Below, in pieces: positions 43,428 through 54,992 of a DNA stretch of 64,000 nt. The notes under the pieces are model-generated. The model had not been told where the DNA came from, ran no database searches, and was given only the letters and a program-made list of their open reading frames with translations. Origin of the DNA: Sweltsa coloradensis (lineage: Eukaryota > Arthropoda > Insecta > Plecoptera > Chloroperlidae). The stretch covers positions 558,001 to 622,000 of the forward strand of contig JAMZAV010000362.1 of the NCBI GenBank assembly GCA_024449915.1. Reading direction: 5' to 3'. Both the position numbers and the translations under genes were made by a program. The first letter of the stretch is position 1; every line of letters begins with the position of its first letter.

Positions 43428-46400
43428 CTAAAATGAAAGTACAATATATTGATAATATGCAGACTAAAAAATAGGATACAATTTGATATGAAATTACCAA
43501 TTCTCAAATGGCACAAAAATTACATAGAAGTAAATATATGAATAACCAAATCGAAAAGTACCTAAATAGTAATGCCTAAAGCTAAACTAATCAAATGCAT
43601 GTTGCAGAAACGTGAAAACTGTTATTAAAGGTAGCAAGAAAACTATGTTGATAGGAGATGCTACAAGAGCAAAATAAAGTTGCCAAGCAAACTCTGTTTG
43701 AGGTAGAAGATGAGGAATGAAGAAAATGAGACTTTATGTGCATACAATCACTTGAATTCAATCAAATGTAGGCTAAATAATAATACATATTCTTACTTGT
43801 CGGCAATAGCTGATCTTCCGAACTGAAAATATCACTGTAGACAGCTTCAAAATTATCTTCTTCAAAATCATCTTTGTTGCCAGCAGCATTCTTATTCATA
43901 CCACACTGCAACATAGCATATTATACCTAATATAATTCCAATGAGTTTTACCTATTTGTATTTATTTATTTATAAATTGGCCACATACAGCATTTTCCTT
44001 AAGGCTGGTCATCGTCATTGATTAATCGATGTTTTATCAATGTCGGGAGTTTATTTCGACATCCATTTTTTTGGTGTGGAAATCGATGTTTTTGGTTAAT
44101 TAATTATGTAAATAAAAATAAAATTAACGACTTTGCAAATTTTGTAATTCTCGCTTAAAACGTTGAAAATTCATTTCAATGCGACAATTTCAAATTATCA
44201 ATATTACAAATGTTAGGTTGCAATTTGAGGTAGGCCTACTCCTCAACAGTTGCATAAACACTTTGCTCATGTAAGTTTGAATGGCCCGCCGCTTTTCTTG
44301 TGTTGTGTTGCCTTGTATCTGTTGCCTAGCAACGGAGGACCACTCCCGCTCCCCCCTCCAACCCGCTACACCGATCGAGGCAAGGCACTCGACTCTCGCG
44401 CTCCCTCTCTCGTGGGAGGGGCATCGAGGGGCCCGTCGCAGCCAGCGTCATAGTCGCCTACTATAAAGCCAAGTGACAAAGTGACAGTATCGGTGCAATT
44501 TTTTTTTGAACAATATTAACCTGCTAAGTACAAAATGACTACTTAATTGTAAACTGGAATGCTTTAAGGAACTTTCTAAAAATTTCCATGAAAATATGAA
44601 CTTGATCACTTAAAAGTTCTTCAACACTAAAAGGGATCAAGTTCCTTAAAATATTCCGGAAAATGGAACTCGTTCTTTTAGAAAACTCCTTCCCCAAGTA
44701 CGCCCCTGACCACGCCCCAAGGTTGCTTAACTTCGGTGTTAAAATGAAAACCAGTTAAACGACCGCGGCTAAACCGCTGGCTTGCTATAAGATAACATGA
44801 TAAGTAGTGGTGAAGCGTCAGGGTAGGCATTGAGAGTGTCTACCTTACACAAAAAACATAAGAAGAAATGAAAAATACATGGTTAGGAATGAACAGGAGT
44901 CCTATCTCTACTGGCTAACTAGAAAACCCATGAGGACAAATATGGGCATACGAAAAGAAAAAGGAAGAAGAAGAAGGAAAAGATAATATTCAAATATAGT
45001 CTTACTAGCGAGAAATGGTTCCAAATGTACGCAAGCCAAGCAACAAATGAATGGGGGCCAAACAACGAATGAACACGGTACCATTCTGCACCTACAGCTG
45101 CAACTTTATGTACAACGTAGCGCTCATCCACCCCCCTCCTTCTTTGCAAGTAACATAGGCTATATGAATGTGTCTGCGCACTGCAGCGCGTGTGTTTTGG
45201 ACGCATCCTAGTGTGTCACTCAGACCTATAGGTATTTGCCTATGGACTGTGGAGACGCTTCAATATAATATTCTGATTCTGACATGGCAGCAAAAATCCA
45301 ATAATAGAAGACTTAAATGAAGTTTTGACTGTACAAAATATAAATCAGTTCGGTATTGCTTTCAGACCACTTCTTTTTTCTATAACATACTAAACGCATT
45401 CTAAAACCCTGCTTTTAACTATTTTTGCCTGAGTCACTGTTGTTGGGGGACTCTGCTCCCAAGCCCCTCTGTGTTTAGTCCCCTTCCCACAAATGGACAT
45501 GTACACCAAACCCACATTTGCATCTATGTCTCCCCTGTTAAATATTCACACTTTGCCACTGATGATAAGTAGGCCTTTATTATGAGTAGGCTTATAAATT
45601 ACTAGGAAAACGCTCAGTTGGACGTGTTGATAAGCGAGCACGTGCTATATAATTTGTCGATGGTCCAAATTTCAACCTGATCTGAATCTTCGTGCGACCG
45701 CTATGATGAGTCAAAAAAGCTCCAGTTTTGTGCGACTTTTCGTTGCCATGGTAACGTTACTTTTGTTAAAATGTAATTTCCATATACACTACTTAATACT
45801 TATCGGATCAAAATAAAATTAACATATTCGTAACGGGATGGAAATTCTAAATGATTTGGCCACCTCAGATTTTGTTGCCATTTAGTTTGCAAAAAAAAAC
45901 TGTTGATTAACTTTAATGTAACTTTATAACTTTTTGAACGATTTTGCCACAAAACTAATGGCATTCAATCCAGATCGAAGCTTGCGGATGGTCCAAATTT
46001 CAACTCAATCCGAACCTCCGTTCGACCGCTATCATGAGTCAAAAAAGCTCTAGCCTCATGCGACTTTTCGTTGCCATGGCAACGTTACTTTTGTTATCAT
46101 GTAATTTCCATCTACACTACTTATCGGATCAAAATAAAATTAACATATTCGTGACCGGACGGACATTCTAAATGATTTAGCCACCTCAGATTTTGTCGCC
46201 GTTTAGTTTGAAAAAAAAACTTTCGATTAACTTTAATGTAACTTTATGAACGATTTTGCCACAAAACTAATGGCATTCAATCTAGTACGAAGCTTGCGGA
46301 TGGTCCAAATTTCAACTCGATCCGAACCTCCGTTCGAACGTTATGGTGAGACATACAAAAAAAAAAAAAAAGCTAGTGACTTTTTTTTCTGGCAGAGTCA

Positions 46401-49400
46401 AATGGAAATGCTCGCTTAATTATATAATTATATTGTGTAATTATGCATAAATTATAATTTCTAATAAAAATTAATCCATATAAGAAAACATCTTATTGTG
46501 TTACAGGAGAAAAAAATCTAACGCAAGTTTTGAACCGCAAGATTGTAGTTACTAGTTACCAGTTTATATTTAATTTTGAGCAAGAAATTTTACCAGGGAC
46601 ACCTTTGCCCTGTTCAGGAGATCAGCTAGGAAGGCCTACGGGGAATGAGGGTGTCTTGGCTGATTATATGCTGCCCAAGATCAATGGTGGAAACACCCCT
46701 TTATTAGGGCCTAAAATCCTCCTCTTCTAGTCTGCCCAGCGATGGGGAATTGTTGTAAACAAGACGACACACATGCACATGAGAGGGCCATAGATGCCGC
46801 TGTTTTTTGGGGTTGACGTATTTAATCCGGACACGGAAATTCAATTTGGGCCTACATCGAATATTAATAATTGGAAAACGGTTTTCACAACATAACCGGT
46901 TTTTGGAAAATCCAAAAATATTGTTTTTTTTTTAATTTGCCACGCTTTCCCGTGCAACACGAGGCGCATTCTTGTGTTCCCTGCCACTGTGCACTTGGCC
47001 TTGAGGTTGCGCAGCGCCCCAGGCAGTCAGCACTCAGCCGGCAGTCACTCCCCTTTTCTTTTCACTCACCAGTCAGCTTGTTCGGCAGCCCCCCCACCCC
47101 CATCAGCGCAACCTGCTCGGCCGGTATACTCAACTTCCCAGTGCAGCGGCGGGGGGATATACAAAATTTTGCGGAGAGAGCGGTTTTGAACCGGTTTCTT
47201 AAATTATTATCCGGTTCGTAAAAATACTATTCCCTTATATCTATATCCTTACGATCTTATCCCAATTGGGAGAGTTGTTGATTTGGACACCACAAAAATA
47301 TTATAAGTCTAAAATATAGCACTACAAAAACTTATTTTTAAATATTAAATAATATGTAGTAGTGACAAAGTTAGACAAGAAGAAAATATGAGCATGAAGA
47401 TAAAGCAGGACTAGGAAACTAAGAGTGTTGTGTTTCAACTAACTAGGAAAACGTTTAAGTCCCGCCGCGTTGTTGGATGAGCGTAATTGGTGCATTGAGC
47501 TGCCATGTGTTATGCGGATTTTCTGTTGTTCTGTGAAAAAATCAATACTAAGTTGAAGATTTTTTTTAAATTAAATTAAATTAAATTAAAAATTAACTTA
47601 CATTTTAATTTTTTTTTTACTTAATCGTAATTTAAAAAAGGAAAATATCCTAATATTGAAATTTTCATAAGAAATAATTATTCGAATGCGCACAAATTTT
47701 ACACAAATATATTAATTTATAAAATTAAGGTTCTGTAAAAAAATCATTACAATAGGATAAAGCATGTAGGTGTTATAAGTCAAAGAATTGTTTTAAAAAA
47801 GAAAAAAAAAAGAAAAATTTTGATTTCCATGAGAAATAGTTTTTCGATTGCGCTCAAATTTCACACGAATACCTAAATTCATAAAATTAAGGTTCTGTGA
47901 AAAAATCATTAAAATCGGATAAAGCATGTAGGTGTTATAAGCTGAAGAAATTTTTTTTAAATAAAAAAAATCGTAAAATTGCGATTTTCATGAGAAATAA
48001 TTTTTCGATTGCGCTAAAAAACGTGGCAGTTCTTGGTTCGGAGATTTCGAAGGCCTCCATAAAATTTCATTGCAATTGGAGTATCGGTTTAGCCGGAATC
48101 GTGTTAACAGACACACAAGAAAACAAAGATTGGAAACACACTGGATTGGACACACAAATAGGATGTAGGAGCACAAGATTCTGAAGATACAATTTGAGCA
48201 AGATGCATGGCATTGGATAAGCAGAGAAAACGAGGGAGGGCCAAACTGCGGTGGGAAGAGGTACTAATGGTAAACAATGTGAAAATATCGAACGCAGCTC
48301 GGGAAAAAGTAAAACTGGAAAAGAGGCGGAAAGAAATAAAAATACGGTAAGAACTGGTGTAAAAAGTATAATGCTTAAAGCCTCCAATAATATGACAGAA
48401 AAAGAAAGCTGACAATAATTGGATGAGCAAAGCGAAGACATTTTAATTTGACTTTGTGTTTTTTTGTTTGTTTTTTACATACGTTACCCCAAGAAAAATA
48501 GCTCGGGTGTTTTGTTTTTGTTAGTTTTTTTGTCTGTTTGTTCGCTCTCTACCGGGCAAACGGCATATTATGCGATCTTGATGAAAATTGGAGGGGACCT
48601 TCGAAATCTCTGAACTTAGAGCTGTATTGTTTTTGGGTACAATCGAAGAAATATTTCTCATGAATATTGTACTTTTACAATTCTTTTCTATTTTTATTAC
48701 GATATTTTCGTTATATTTGGCAAACGGCTACTCCGATATTGATGAAACTTTATAGGAACGTTTAAAATCACTGAAATCATATATGTTATGATTTTAGAGA
48801 CATTTGAAAAAATATTTCTTATAGGAATCGTACTTTTACGATTTTTTCTCCAGTTTTTAATATGATATTTTCGTGATATTTGGGCCGATTTTGACCAAAC
48901 GGGTGGGGCTACAACGTTCATATTTTACATTGAAATAAAGATTATGGTGAGGTAGTGCCTCTTGAAAGAAAAAGTTGAAAAAGTTGGTCAAAATTCATAG
49001 AAATAAAGGTTTTTCTATAAGCCTTTTACAGGTGTATAATGAACAAGTAATATCAAGTAACAATAGAAAAATAAGGAGATTCCACATAAAAACGTAATCA
49101 TTGGACAGATATATTCCAAAAAAAGCTCATCCATCAATGCGACTGGAAAAAGCGTTCGCGAAGCGGCCTAGTATGGAGAACAGGCAACAGGCATATACTA
49201 GATAACTAGCACGGATTGAGGTGTTATTGAAAACCGGGTCGGACATTGATTGATTTTTTTCCCAACAACAAACATCCTTTCTAAGACATTATTACACCAC
49301 CACTTACCTTTTTAAAAAATGAATAAAATGAAAATGGTACCATGAAAACAGAGGCAACATTTATTTAATTGGATGAGCAAAGCGAAGACTTCAATTTCAC

Positions 49401-52400
49401 TGACCCCCCAAAAAATTAGCTCGGGTGTTTTTTTGTTTGTTTTTTTTTTTTGTTTTTTTTTTTATTTTTGTCTGTTTGTTCGCTCTCTACCGGCTAAACG
49501 GCATGTGCAATATTGATGAAAATTGGAAAGGACCTTCGAAATCTCTCAACTTAGACCTGCCACGTTTTTGGGTAAAATCGAAGAAATATTTCTGATGAAT
49601 ATCGTACTTTTACGATTTTTTTAAAATTTAAAGTGCGATATTTTCGTGACATTTGGGCCGATTCTGACCAAATGGGTGGGGCTACAATGTTCATATTTTA
49701 CATGGACATTAATGTTATGGTGATGTAGTACCTTTTGAAAGAAAAAGTTGAAAAAGTTAGCCAGAATCCATAGAATAAAGGTTTTAATATGAGTTTTTTT
49801 AGGTTTATAATAACAATTAACAAGTAACAATAGAAACTTGACAACAATCACCTACAATGCATTCACATAGCACTTGCAAAGGAAAAGTGGTCCTACGCAA
49901 ACTAAAATCTTACAAATAATATTACATGAATTTTTTTTTTTTAAACAACGCTTATATTTAAATGTACTAAAAAGTAAAAAATAAATTTTTGCCCAACAAA
50001 TTTTTGCCTTACTCGGAAATTAAAAGCGTTGGGCGCTTTCCTTCCATGAACAACAAAATTTTGTAATCTATGCCAATACCGTAAGTGCCGCTTTTAATTT
50101 CCGAGTAAGGCAAAAATTTGTTGGTCGAATTTTTTTTCTTTCTTTTTAGTACATTTAAATATAAGCGTTGTTTTAAAAAAAATTTCATGTAATATTATTT
50201 TTTCTTTTTAGTCTTGATAATGTATTTATTTTTTTATATTTTTTTATTGTATTATATTATATTATAACAATCCATTCCTACCGTGATAGATAACAGTAGT
50301 TGCGCTGGCACCAACTCCATCCGATCAACTGTGAGGTCGAACCACGCAAGGGGAACGCAACTATGCGTACATAGTTAATGACTCACCGCACGGGATTGAA
50401 TTTGTAAGTGGAGCGCGGTGAGCGTTGTCGCCGCATAGCAATAAAGGACAGATAGACAGACAAACTAACACATGAAGCTAAAAAAGCATTGTGCATCTGT
50501 GTGAAAAATTTCAGCTCGATCGGACTTTGGGAAGTGGGTGAAATATCAATTCCCATATAAAACGTTAATTATTTATTCGATGAATTAATTATTAGTGAAT
50601 CTGTTAATTGATTCATCTATTGTCATCAAGAATATACGTCTGTGTGAAAAATTTCAGCTCGATCGGACATTGGGAAGTAGGTGAAATATCGATTCCCATA
50701 TAAAACTTTAATTATTAATTAAGATGAATCAATTAACAGATCAACTAATTAATCAATTAATCATCTATTGTCATCAAGTATACGTATGCCTGAAAAATTT
50801 CAGCTCGTTTGGACATTGAGAAGTGGGTGAAATATCGATTATAAGATTCCGTCCAGACAGACAAACAGACAGACAGACAGACAAGCACATGAAGCTAATA
50901 TAAGCATTGTAATGAAATATCGATTATAAGATTTCGTCTAGACAGACAGAAAGTCAGACAGACAGACAGACAAACACATGAAGCTAATACGTATAAGCGT
51001 TGTAAAAAGCTCATCTATCAACGCGACGGGACTTAAGCGTTTTCCTAGTTATTAACCATTATGCTTACCACATCTACTATCACAGACATTGGAACATTGT
51101 TTGTTCTTGCGTTAAAAAATTTAATCAGTTCAAACTGTTGTTTAATTGAAGGCTTATCATCTCCATCAGCAGGCAGTGATCCAAACCAGGCTTTCTCTGC
51201 TTCATGTGAATCATCACAGGGAAGCGTATATGTTAGCTCGTCACCTGCAAATGTCAGTAACGTTGCAAATTAATTTAGTCACATTAGCCTACAAATAAAT
51301 TTATAATATAAACCAGTAAGACCAATGCATTTGTCACTCTGCAAACTTTTTATCATGTACCCTTCTTCTCATTTTCTTATCACTGAAAACTATTGAGAAA
51401 CTTTCTCGATTTGGTTAGTTGGGAAACACTCCCGAAGGTGTAATTTTTTTACCATTAGGCCCTACAACACAAAATAAACGTCAGTAGATAGACCCAATAG
51501 TATCCGCAAAGTGATACACATATTAATAGACGAATAACAAACGAAAGCTAACTATTTCTTGATTTATTTGGTTGTGAAATATTTCCATTGGTGGAATTGA
51601 TAATACATAATCATAATACATGTATATACATATTATAAGCATTACAATCCAGAAATTTATAAATCCCAGTCAGTTTTGATTTTTTAATTTCTGGATTGCA
51701 TTAAATATTTAGGTAGGCGGTTGGCCTAGCCTAAAGAATGCAATGCAAAACACAACATAGGGGAAGTATTCTGGGACTCAATTCTGACCAAAAATACACA
51801 AGGCAACGTGTTTTGTTTCCAGGTATAAATTAAATATTTTATCATGTAGTTAGTAGCTTAGTTAGTAAGTCTCAATATCATGACTCCGTCTGGGCCCGGG
51901 GTAGAATTGGGCCCAGAGCATGGCTCTGCTAATCGTAAAAGGCGAATCAAGAGAAAAAGTTCACCTCACAAACATCAGCTAGTAAGAGCGAAGTATCTTA
52001 CTCCCCGAAACTAGATGCAAGCTCTGGCAATCGTCGTCGGGGACCTTGCCCCCTTCCCTTGACGACCCCCCGGCGACGATGACAATGACACAACGAAAGA
52101 TGACAAAGACGATGACGACCGCGACGTGAGAAACCCTCCTTCCTCCCCTTACCCGTGGCTGGTTCTGACCAGCATGGGCCCGGCCCTCCTCCTCTCTAGC
52201 CTAAGGGGGGGGGCCCTTAGGCTAGAGTGGTGCATTATGACCTAACGGTTGACGCGTCCTTAATCCAAATAATCAAAATCAATATCATGAATATCAAACA
52301 TCAGTAACATAGGGACTATTTTCTTGGTACCGATAATCGATAATGAATTTTGGTTATCGATTATCGAAATTATATCCATTATTGATTATCGATCGATAAT

Positions 52401-54323
52401 ATTGATTATCATGTGCATCCCTAGTTTCAGGGGGACAGGAATTTAAATTTGTAAAATTATTGCTATCGAAGGTTTTTAATATAGTAGTGCCTACCGTGTG
52501 TATTTTAAAATCAAAAGTGGGATAGAATTAAAATCTTTTATTGATTCAGATTGGGGTCTAAGCTTATTGTATGACAAAGTTCTGCATATAAAAAGAGGGG
52601 TCGCCAAGCTTGGCCCAACTCAAATGCTCGCGCTCAGGTGTTGACGATTGCAGCTAAAAATCGTTGGATATATCATTACCAAATTTTGAATGAATGTTCA
52701 ATGAGTTCCTTTATATTGATATCCACACTTGGTTGCCAAGAAAAGTTGCATTAAAAATTCAATGCAAGAGGTAAGACCAAAACGAGAAAAAAAAAAATAT
52801 GGATTTCAATTCTAGAAATTCCCACCAAACCATTTATCTTACAATAAAAACAAATTAACGAACGTGCACATTCTCATTGATTTAAACCGTTGATATCCAG
52901 TATGAAAATTTGCATTAAAAAAATCTGTACACTTGGAATAAATTCCCGAAGTGCACCAAAATCGAGAAAATTATGGAGGTTTCATAATTTTTTTATTCAA
53001 AATTGATGAATTAATGTAAAAATATGCATACTGGATCTCATAGATTGATCCTTTACTAGGGAAACGCCAAAGTGGTTGTAAAACGAGTGAGTGAGCCATG
53101 TGTTGAGTACCCGGTAACATTACATTTCTTCCCCCTACCTTAGGCATCCCTAGCCTATGATAGGCTAGAGTGGCGCATGATGGCCTTACAGTTTTTGCGC
53201 CCTTATACTAACTTAACTTAAAAACCCTATTATTTATAAAAATACAATTATCAAACTTAAATGCAAATGTTCCCGGGTACTCAACACATGACTCGCTTAC
53301 TCGTCTAACAACGACTTTGGCGTTTCCCTAGTCTAGTTGGATAAGGCGCCCTTATAGCCGAAATGTGGGAGAAGTGGGTTCAATCCCCTGGTCGGGAAAG
53401 ATTTTGTAATTTCTGGATTGTATTTTAAAAATTATTTAACATGTTTTGAAATGCATATATAATGTAGTGTAGTCCATCATCTGTGACAATACTATGGAAA
53501 ACATAGCCAGTACGAAATACGTGTAAAGATTGCAAGGTTTACTCAATCTCTGAGCGAAATTTGGGAGTACCTTGAGCGTGTAAAATTCGATAAACCTTGG
53601 TCACGGCATTTCACAGCCAGGCAAATAACAAACAAAAAATATTTTTTCAAAATCAAAACCATTGTCGTTCAATAATTCCTACACGTTGGCAGCCTATTTT
53701 TCAATTTATTATTTCTTGTAGGTTTAAATCTAGCTGATTTTGTTAGCAGTTCTCACTTAATTCGTACTGGATGTCTGTTTAAAATTTCAGCGCAATCTGT
53801 TCAGCGTTTCGGCTGATTTTTTATGTACACACAGGATCACAGAATAAGAGCCGTTTGAGTTGAATGGAGACCACTCAGTCGCTACGCTCCCTCGTTTAAT
53901 TAACATTGTGAAATATGATACCAATGTTGTTAACTGTTTACCCGGAAAACCTGAAAGCTGAGTGTCAAAACTCGTCGCTGTGCCAGCGTCAGCGACCCCT
54001 CTTAAGTAGGTTGGACTATAGTTGAAAAATGTGTTTTTGTTAAGGCTGGTTATGTGCGGCATACATAGACAAAAAATTAATGTGCCGTCAAAATATACTC
54101 ACCAAGCTGGAAGATGTCCTTCAAATTGACTTTGGGGTGCGCAAGGTGAAAGCCAAACAGGAACAGCACCTTAGAAAAAACGTAGACTCCGTCGGCCAGT
54201 ACGACTGCCCGGATGTCCAGTCTGGTGACTACGCTCTGTCGTAGCTTCTGATCAGGGCCCCGGGCCGACACAGGGCCTTCCTGCCAACACTCCTTGGCCA
54301 CCCACTCAGGCCCGCCCTTGTAT
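43132..54323 (-). CDS. unrecognised gene, last four exons (5' part off the right side)
   Basis: Join of 54323-54103, 51244-51069, 43905-43797 and 43427-43132. All introns are GT-AG and the phases fit, giving 266 codons to a stop at 43132. I do not recognise the family. The first visible exon encodes a hydrophobic, probably folded segment (VVLADGVYVFSKVLFLFGFH); the second an acidic/polar part with CDDSHEAEKAWFGSLPADGD; the last two a low-complexity acidic, then basic, tail with VDASTQTF. The change from conserved-looking to disordered suggests a folded domain upstream. No signal peptide can be judged because the start is missing. Introns 2 and 3 (from 51068 and 43796 leftward) carry no other gene, though the 51-44 kb intron holds several Helentron-like copies. 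Confidence 0.75.
43797..43905 (-). CDS. unknown gene, third visible exon
   Basis: Acceptor TGTTGCAG|TGTGG and donor CGACAA|GTAAGA bound 109 nt encoding an acidic stretch, NKDDFEEDNFEAVYSDIFSS, then EDQLLPT. Phases 0 in and 1 out. Confidence 0.72.
43906..45601. other. intron DNA, no separate gene seen
   Basis: Part of the 7.2-kb intron of the unknown gene. A GC-rich block at 44280-44460 makes overlapping spurious frames. The 33-base segment GTCATAGTCGCCTACTATAA... (44442-44475) recurs inverted at 35253-35285. A GTTCCTTAAA-type cluster lies near 44570-44690. Confidence 0.45.
45602..46419 (-). mobile_element. second Helentron-like family, with internal ~330-bp tandem units
   Basis: The minus-strand 3' end again terminates GCGTTTTCCTAG (45602), preceded by TGCTCGCTTATCAACACGTC. 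The 5' end reads TTAAGCGAGCATTTCC (46419). The short inverted pair TAAGCGAGCA/TGCTCGCTTA parallels TTGGATGAGC/GCTCATCCA in the main family. GATGGTCCAAATTTCAAC opens three internal units at about 45659, 45998 and 46308. No coding. Confidence 0.7.
46420..47442. other. intron DNA; possible LINE tail and GGTT-rich TIR remnants
   Basis: TCAATGGTGGAAACACCCCT at 46682 resembles the 3' end of the LINE copies (e.g. 35175). AAAACGGTTTTCAC and GGTTTTGAACCGG motifs at 46875 and 47183 suggest a hAT-like element between 46.8 and 47.2 kb, but ends were not resolved. A cytosine-rich segment at 47000-47120 gives spurious frames. Confidence 0.4.
47443..48122 (-). mobile_element. Helentron-like element type B, copy 3, 5' end lost
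   Basis: The 3' end (CTAGGAAAACGTTTAAGT on plus) at 47443 and three internal units are typical of type B. The copy stops within the TTAACAGACACACAAGAAAA region near 48122, where a LINE fragment begins, so the TTGGATGAGC end is missing. Confidence 0.8.
48127..48418 (+). pseudogene. LINE C-terminal fragment
   Basis: Broken plus-strand frames resemble the end of CR1/L2-type proteins: WKHTGLDTQIG, then a basic RKRGRAKLRWEEV-like block and AAREKVKLEKRRKEI. It sits between two Helentron-like elements. At least one frameshift. Confidence 0.5.
48419..49171 (+). mobile_element. Helentron-like element type A, copy 2
   Basis: 5' end TTGGATGAGCAAAGCGAAGA; 3' end diverged (GCTCATCCATCAATGCGACT ... CGGCCTAG at 49171). 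It is 753 bp. Internal blocks ATTTGGGCCGATTTTGACCA and GGGTGGGGCTACAACGTTCA are shared with the other type A copies. Confidence 0.8.
49369..51048 (+). mobile_element. Helentron-like element type A, long copy with palindrome and GACA microsatellite
   Basis: 5' TTGGATGAGCAAAGCGAAGA at 49369; 3' AACGCGACGGGACTTAAGCG, then TTTTCCTAG, at 51048. The 1680-bp length comes from a palindromic insert (49916-50200) and a region with GACAGACAGACA runs (50440-50980) and a repeated AAAATTTCAGCTCGATCGGA motif. Its 3' end lies within the first 25 bases of an intron of the unknown gene. Confidence 0.78.
49916..50200. repeat. ~285-bp palindrome
   Basis: The arms carry ACAACGCTTATATTTAAATG and TTACTCGGAAATTAAAAGCG with their inverses on the other side. 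The centre is near 50055 around CCTTCCATGAACAACAAAAT. Ends are AT-rich, so TSD is unclear. It interrupts a Helentron-like copy and is probably a foldback MITE. Confidence 0.75.
51069..51244 (-). CDS. unknown gene, second visible exon
   Basis: Acceptor CATTTGCAG|GTGAC and donor GATGTG|GTAAGC bound 176 nt encoding DELTYTLPCDDSHEAEKAWF through NNVPMSVIVDV. A Helentron-like element ends at 51048, about 20 bases downstream of this donor. Confidence 0.75.
51249..51887. other. intron DNA with a SINE-tail remnant
   Basis: Bases 51402-51440 (TTTCTCGATTTGGTTAGTTG, then GGAAACACTCCCG) match the flank of SINE copy 1 near 6075. AATTTCTGGATTGCATTAAA at 51690 matches the SINE tail. No tRNA head lies between them. 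Otherwise nothing recognisable. Confidence 0.5.
51888..52257. repeat. inverted copy of the 4003-4775 repeat (empty site for the MITE)
   Basis: GGGCCCAGAGCATGGCTCTG, GAGAAAAAGTTCACCTCACA and CGTCGTCGGGGACCTTGCCC correspond in reverse order to the left copy. AAACATCAGCTAGTAAGAGC spans the position where the left copy carries the 168-bp MITE. Confidence 0.75.
52325..52430. repeat. fragment of the ATCGATAATCG-rich hAT family
   Basis: Dense TATCGATTATCG motifs ending in GTGCATCCCTA resemble the subterminal region of the hAT at 18080-19047. Only one end is visible. Confidence 0.5.
53056..53333. mobile_element. 278-bp MITE with ~60-bp TIRs
   Basis: ACTAGGGAAACGCCAAAGTG at the left is inverted as CACTTTGG-like CGACTTTGGCGTTTCCCTAG at the right, continuing through GCCATGTGTTGAGTACCCGG on both sides. 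It abuts the A box of a SINE head at 53334. The end word GGGAAACGC echoes the Helentron-like 3' end GCGTTTTCC, but here both ends carry it. Confidence 0.8.
53334..53430 (+). mobile_element. tRNA-headed SINE, copy 3, 5'-truncated
   Basis: TCTAGTTGGATAAGGCGCCC, B box GGTTCAATCCC and the tail TTGTAATTTCTGGATTGTAT match the family at 5850, in plus orientation. The 5' end is cut by the MITE at 53056-53333. Confidence 0.65.
54103..54323 (-). CDS. unknown gene, exon (first visible)
   Basis: Acceptor TTCCATCAG|A and donor CTTG|GTGAGT bound 221 nt that encode YKGGPEWVAKECWQEGPVSA through NLKDIFQLG. Entry phase 2 implies at least one upstream exon, not found in 54324-64000. Confidence 0.75.
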
Positions 54324-54368
54324 CTGATGGAACAAGAATAGTAATTTAATAATACCTATACTAAAGAA

Positions 54369-54903
54369 TAGGGATGGGATTTGACCGGTCAAATTCAAAT
54401 TTGGTCAAATGTAAAAAATCATAAATTAAATTTTATTAGATAATTCCTAAATTTATTTTAAAATGTTGTGGTGACAAAACCTTTTTTCATTTAAATGCTT
54501 TATTAAGTGGCATATCATCATCGTCATCATCATCGTCGATGCTGTCATCAGTCCCTTCCTTCTATTCACCTTCAGCTTCCCCAGAAGCTATTATATTTTA
54601 TTTGTATTATTATTTTATTATTATTTGTATTATTATTTGTATTTGTATTGTATAATTTATATTAAAGGTACATAATAAATGATAATTAAAATAAAATCAT
54701 ACCTAATTAAAACATTTTTGAAAGAGAAAGAAAGAAAGAAATGTTATTGTTTACTTAACAATTAAAATTAAAATATAAAAATAAAATTAATTTAAAGTTT
54801 TAAAGCAATATACACATGTTTTCTTTTAAGTCAATTGACTAAAGGTATTTGACCAGTCATTTGACCGGTCAATTGACCGGTCAATTGACATTGTGCAACC
54901 CTA
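54369..54903. mobile_element. hAT element, 535 bp, TSD CTAAAGAA
   Basis: Ends are TAGGGATGGGATTTGACC and ATTGTGCAACCCTA, with exact CTAAAGAA at 54361-54368 and 54904-54911. GACCGGTCAA motifs cluster at both ends (54381 and 54862-54888). It lies just upstream of an exon of the unknown gene. Confidence 0.9.
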
Positions 54904-54992
54904 CTAAAGAATAACAAATACAAAAATTTGTAGAAAAGGCAGCAAGCTCTCCTTCAAAAGTCTTCGGCTGTGAATGCTGCGAGATATAGAAG

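Noticed and set aside
50440..50980. CRISPR-like array
   Set aside because: The spacing of the repeats is irregular, they sit in a eukaryotic Helentron-like element, and the short runs are GACA microsatellite.
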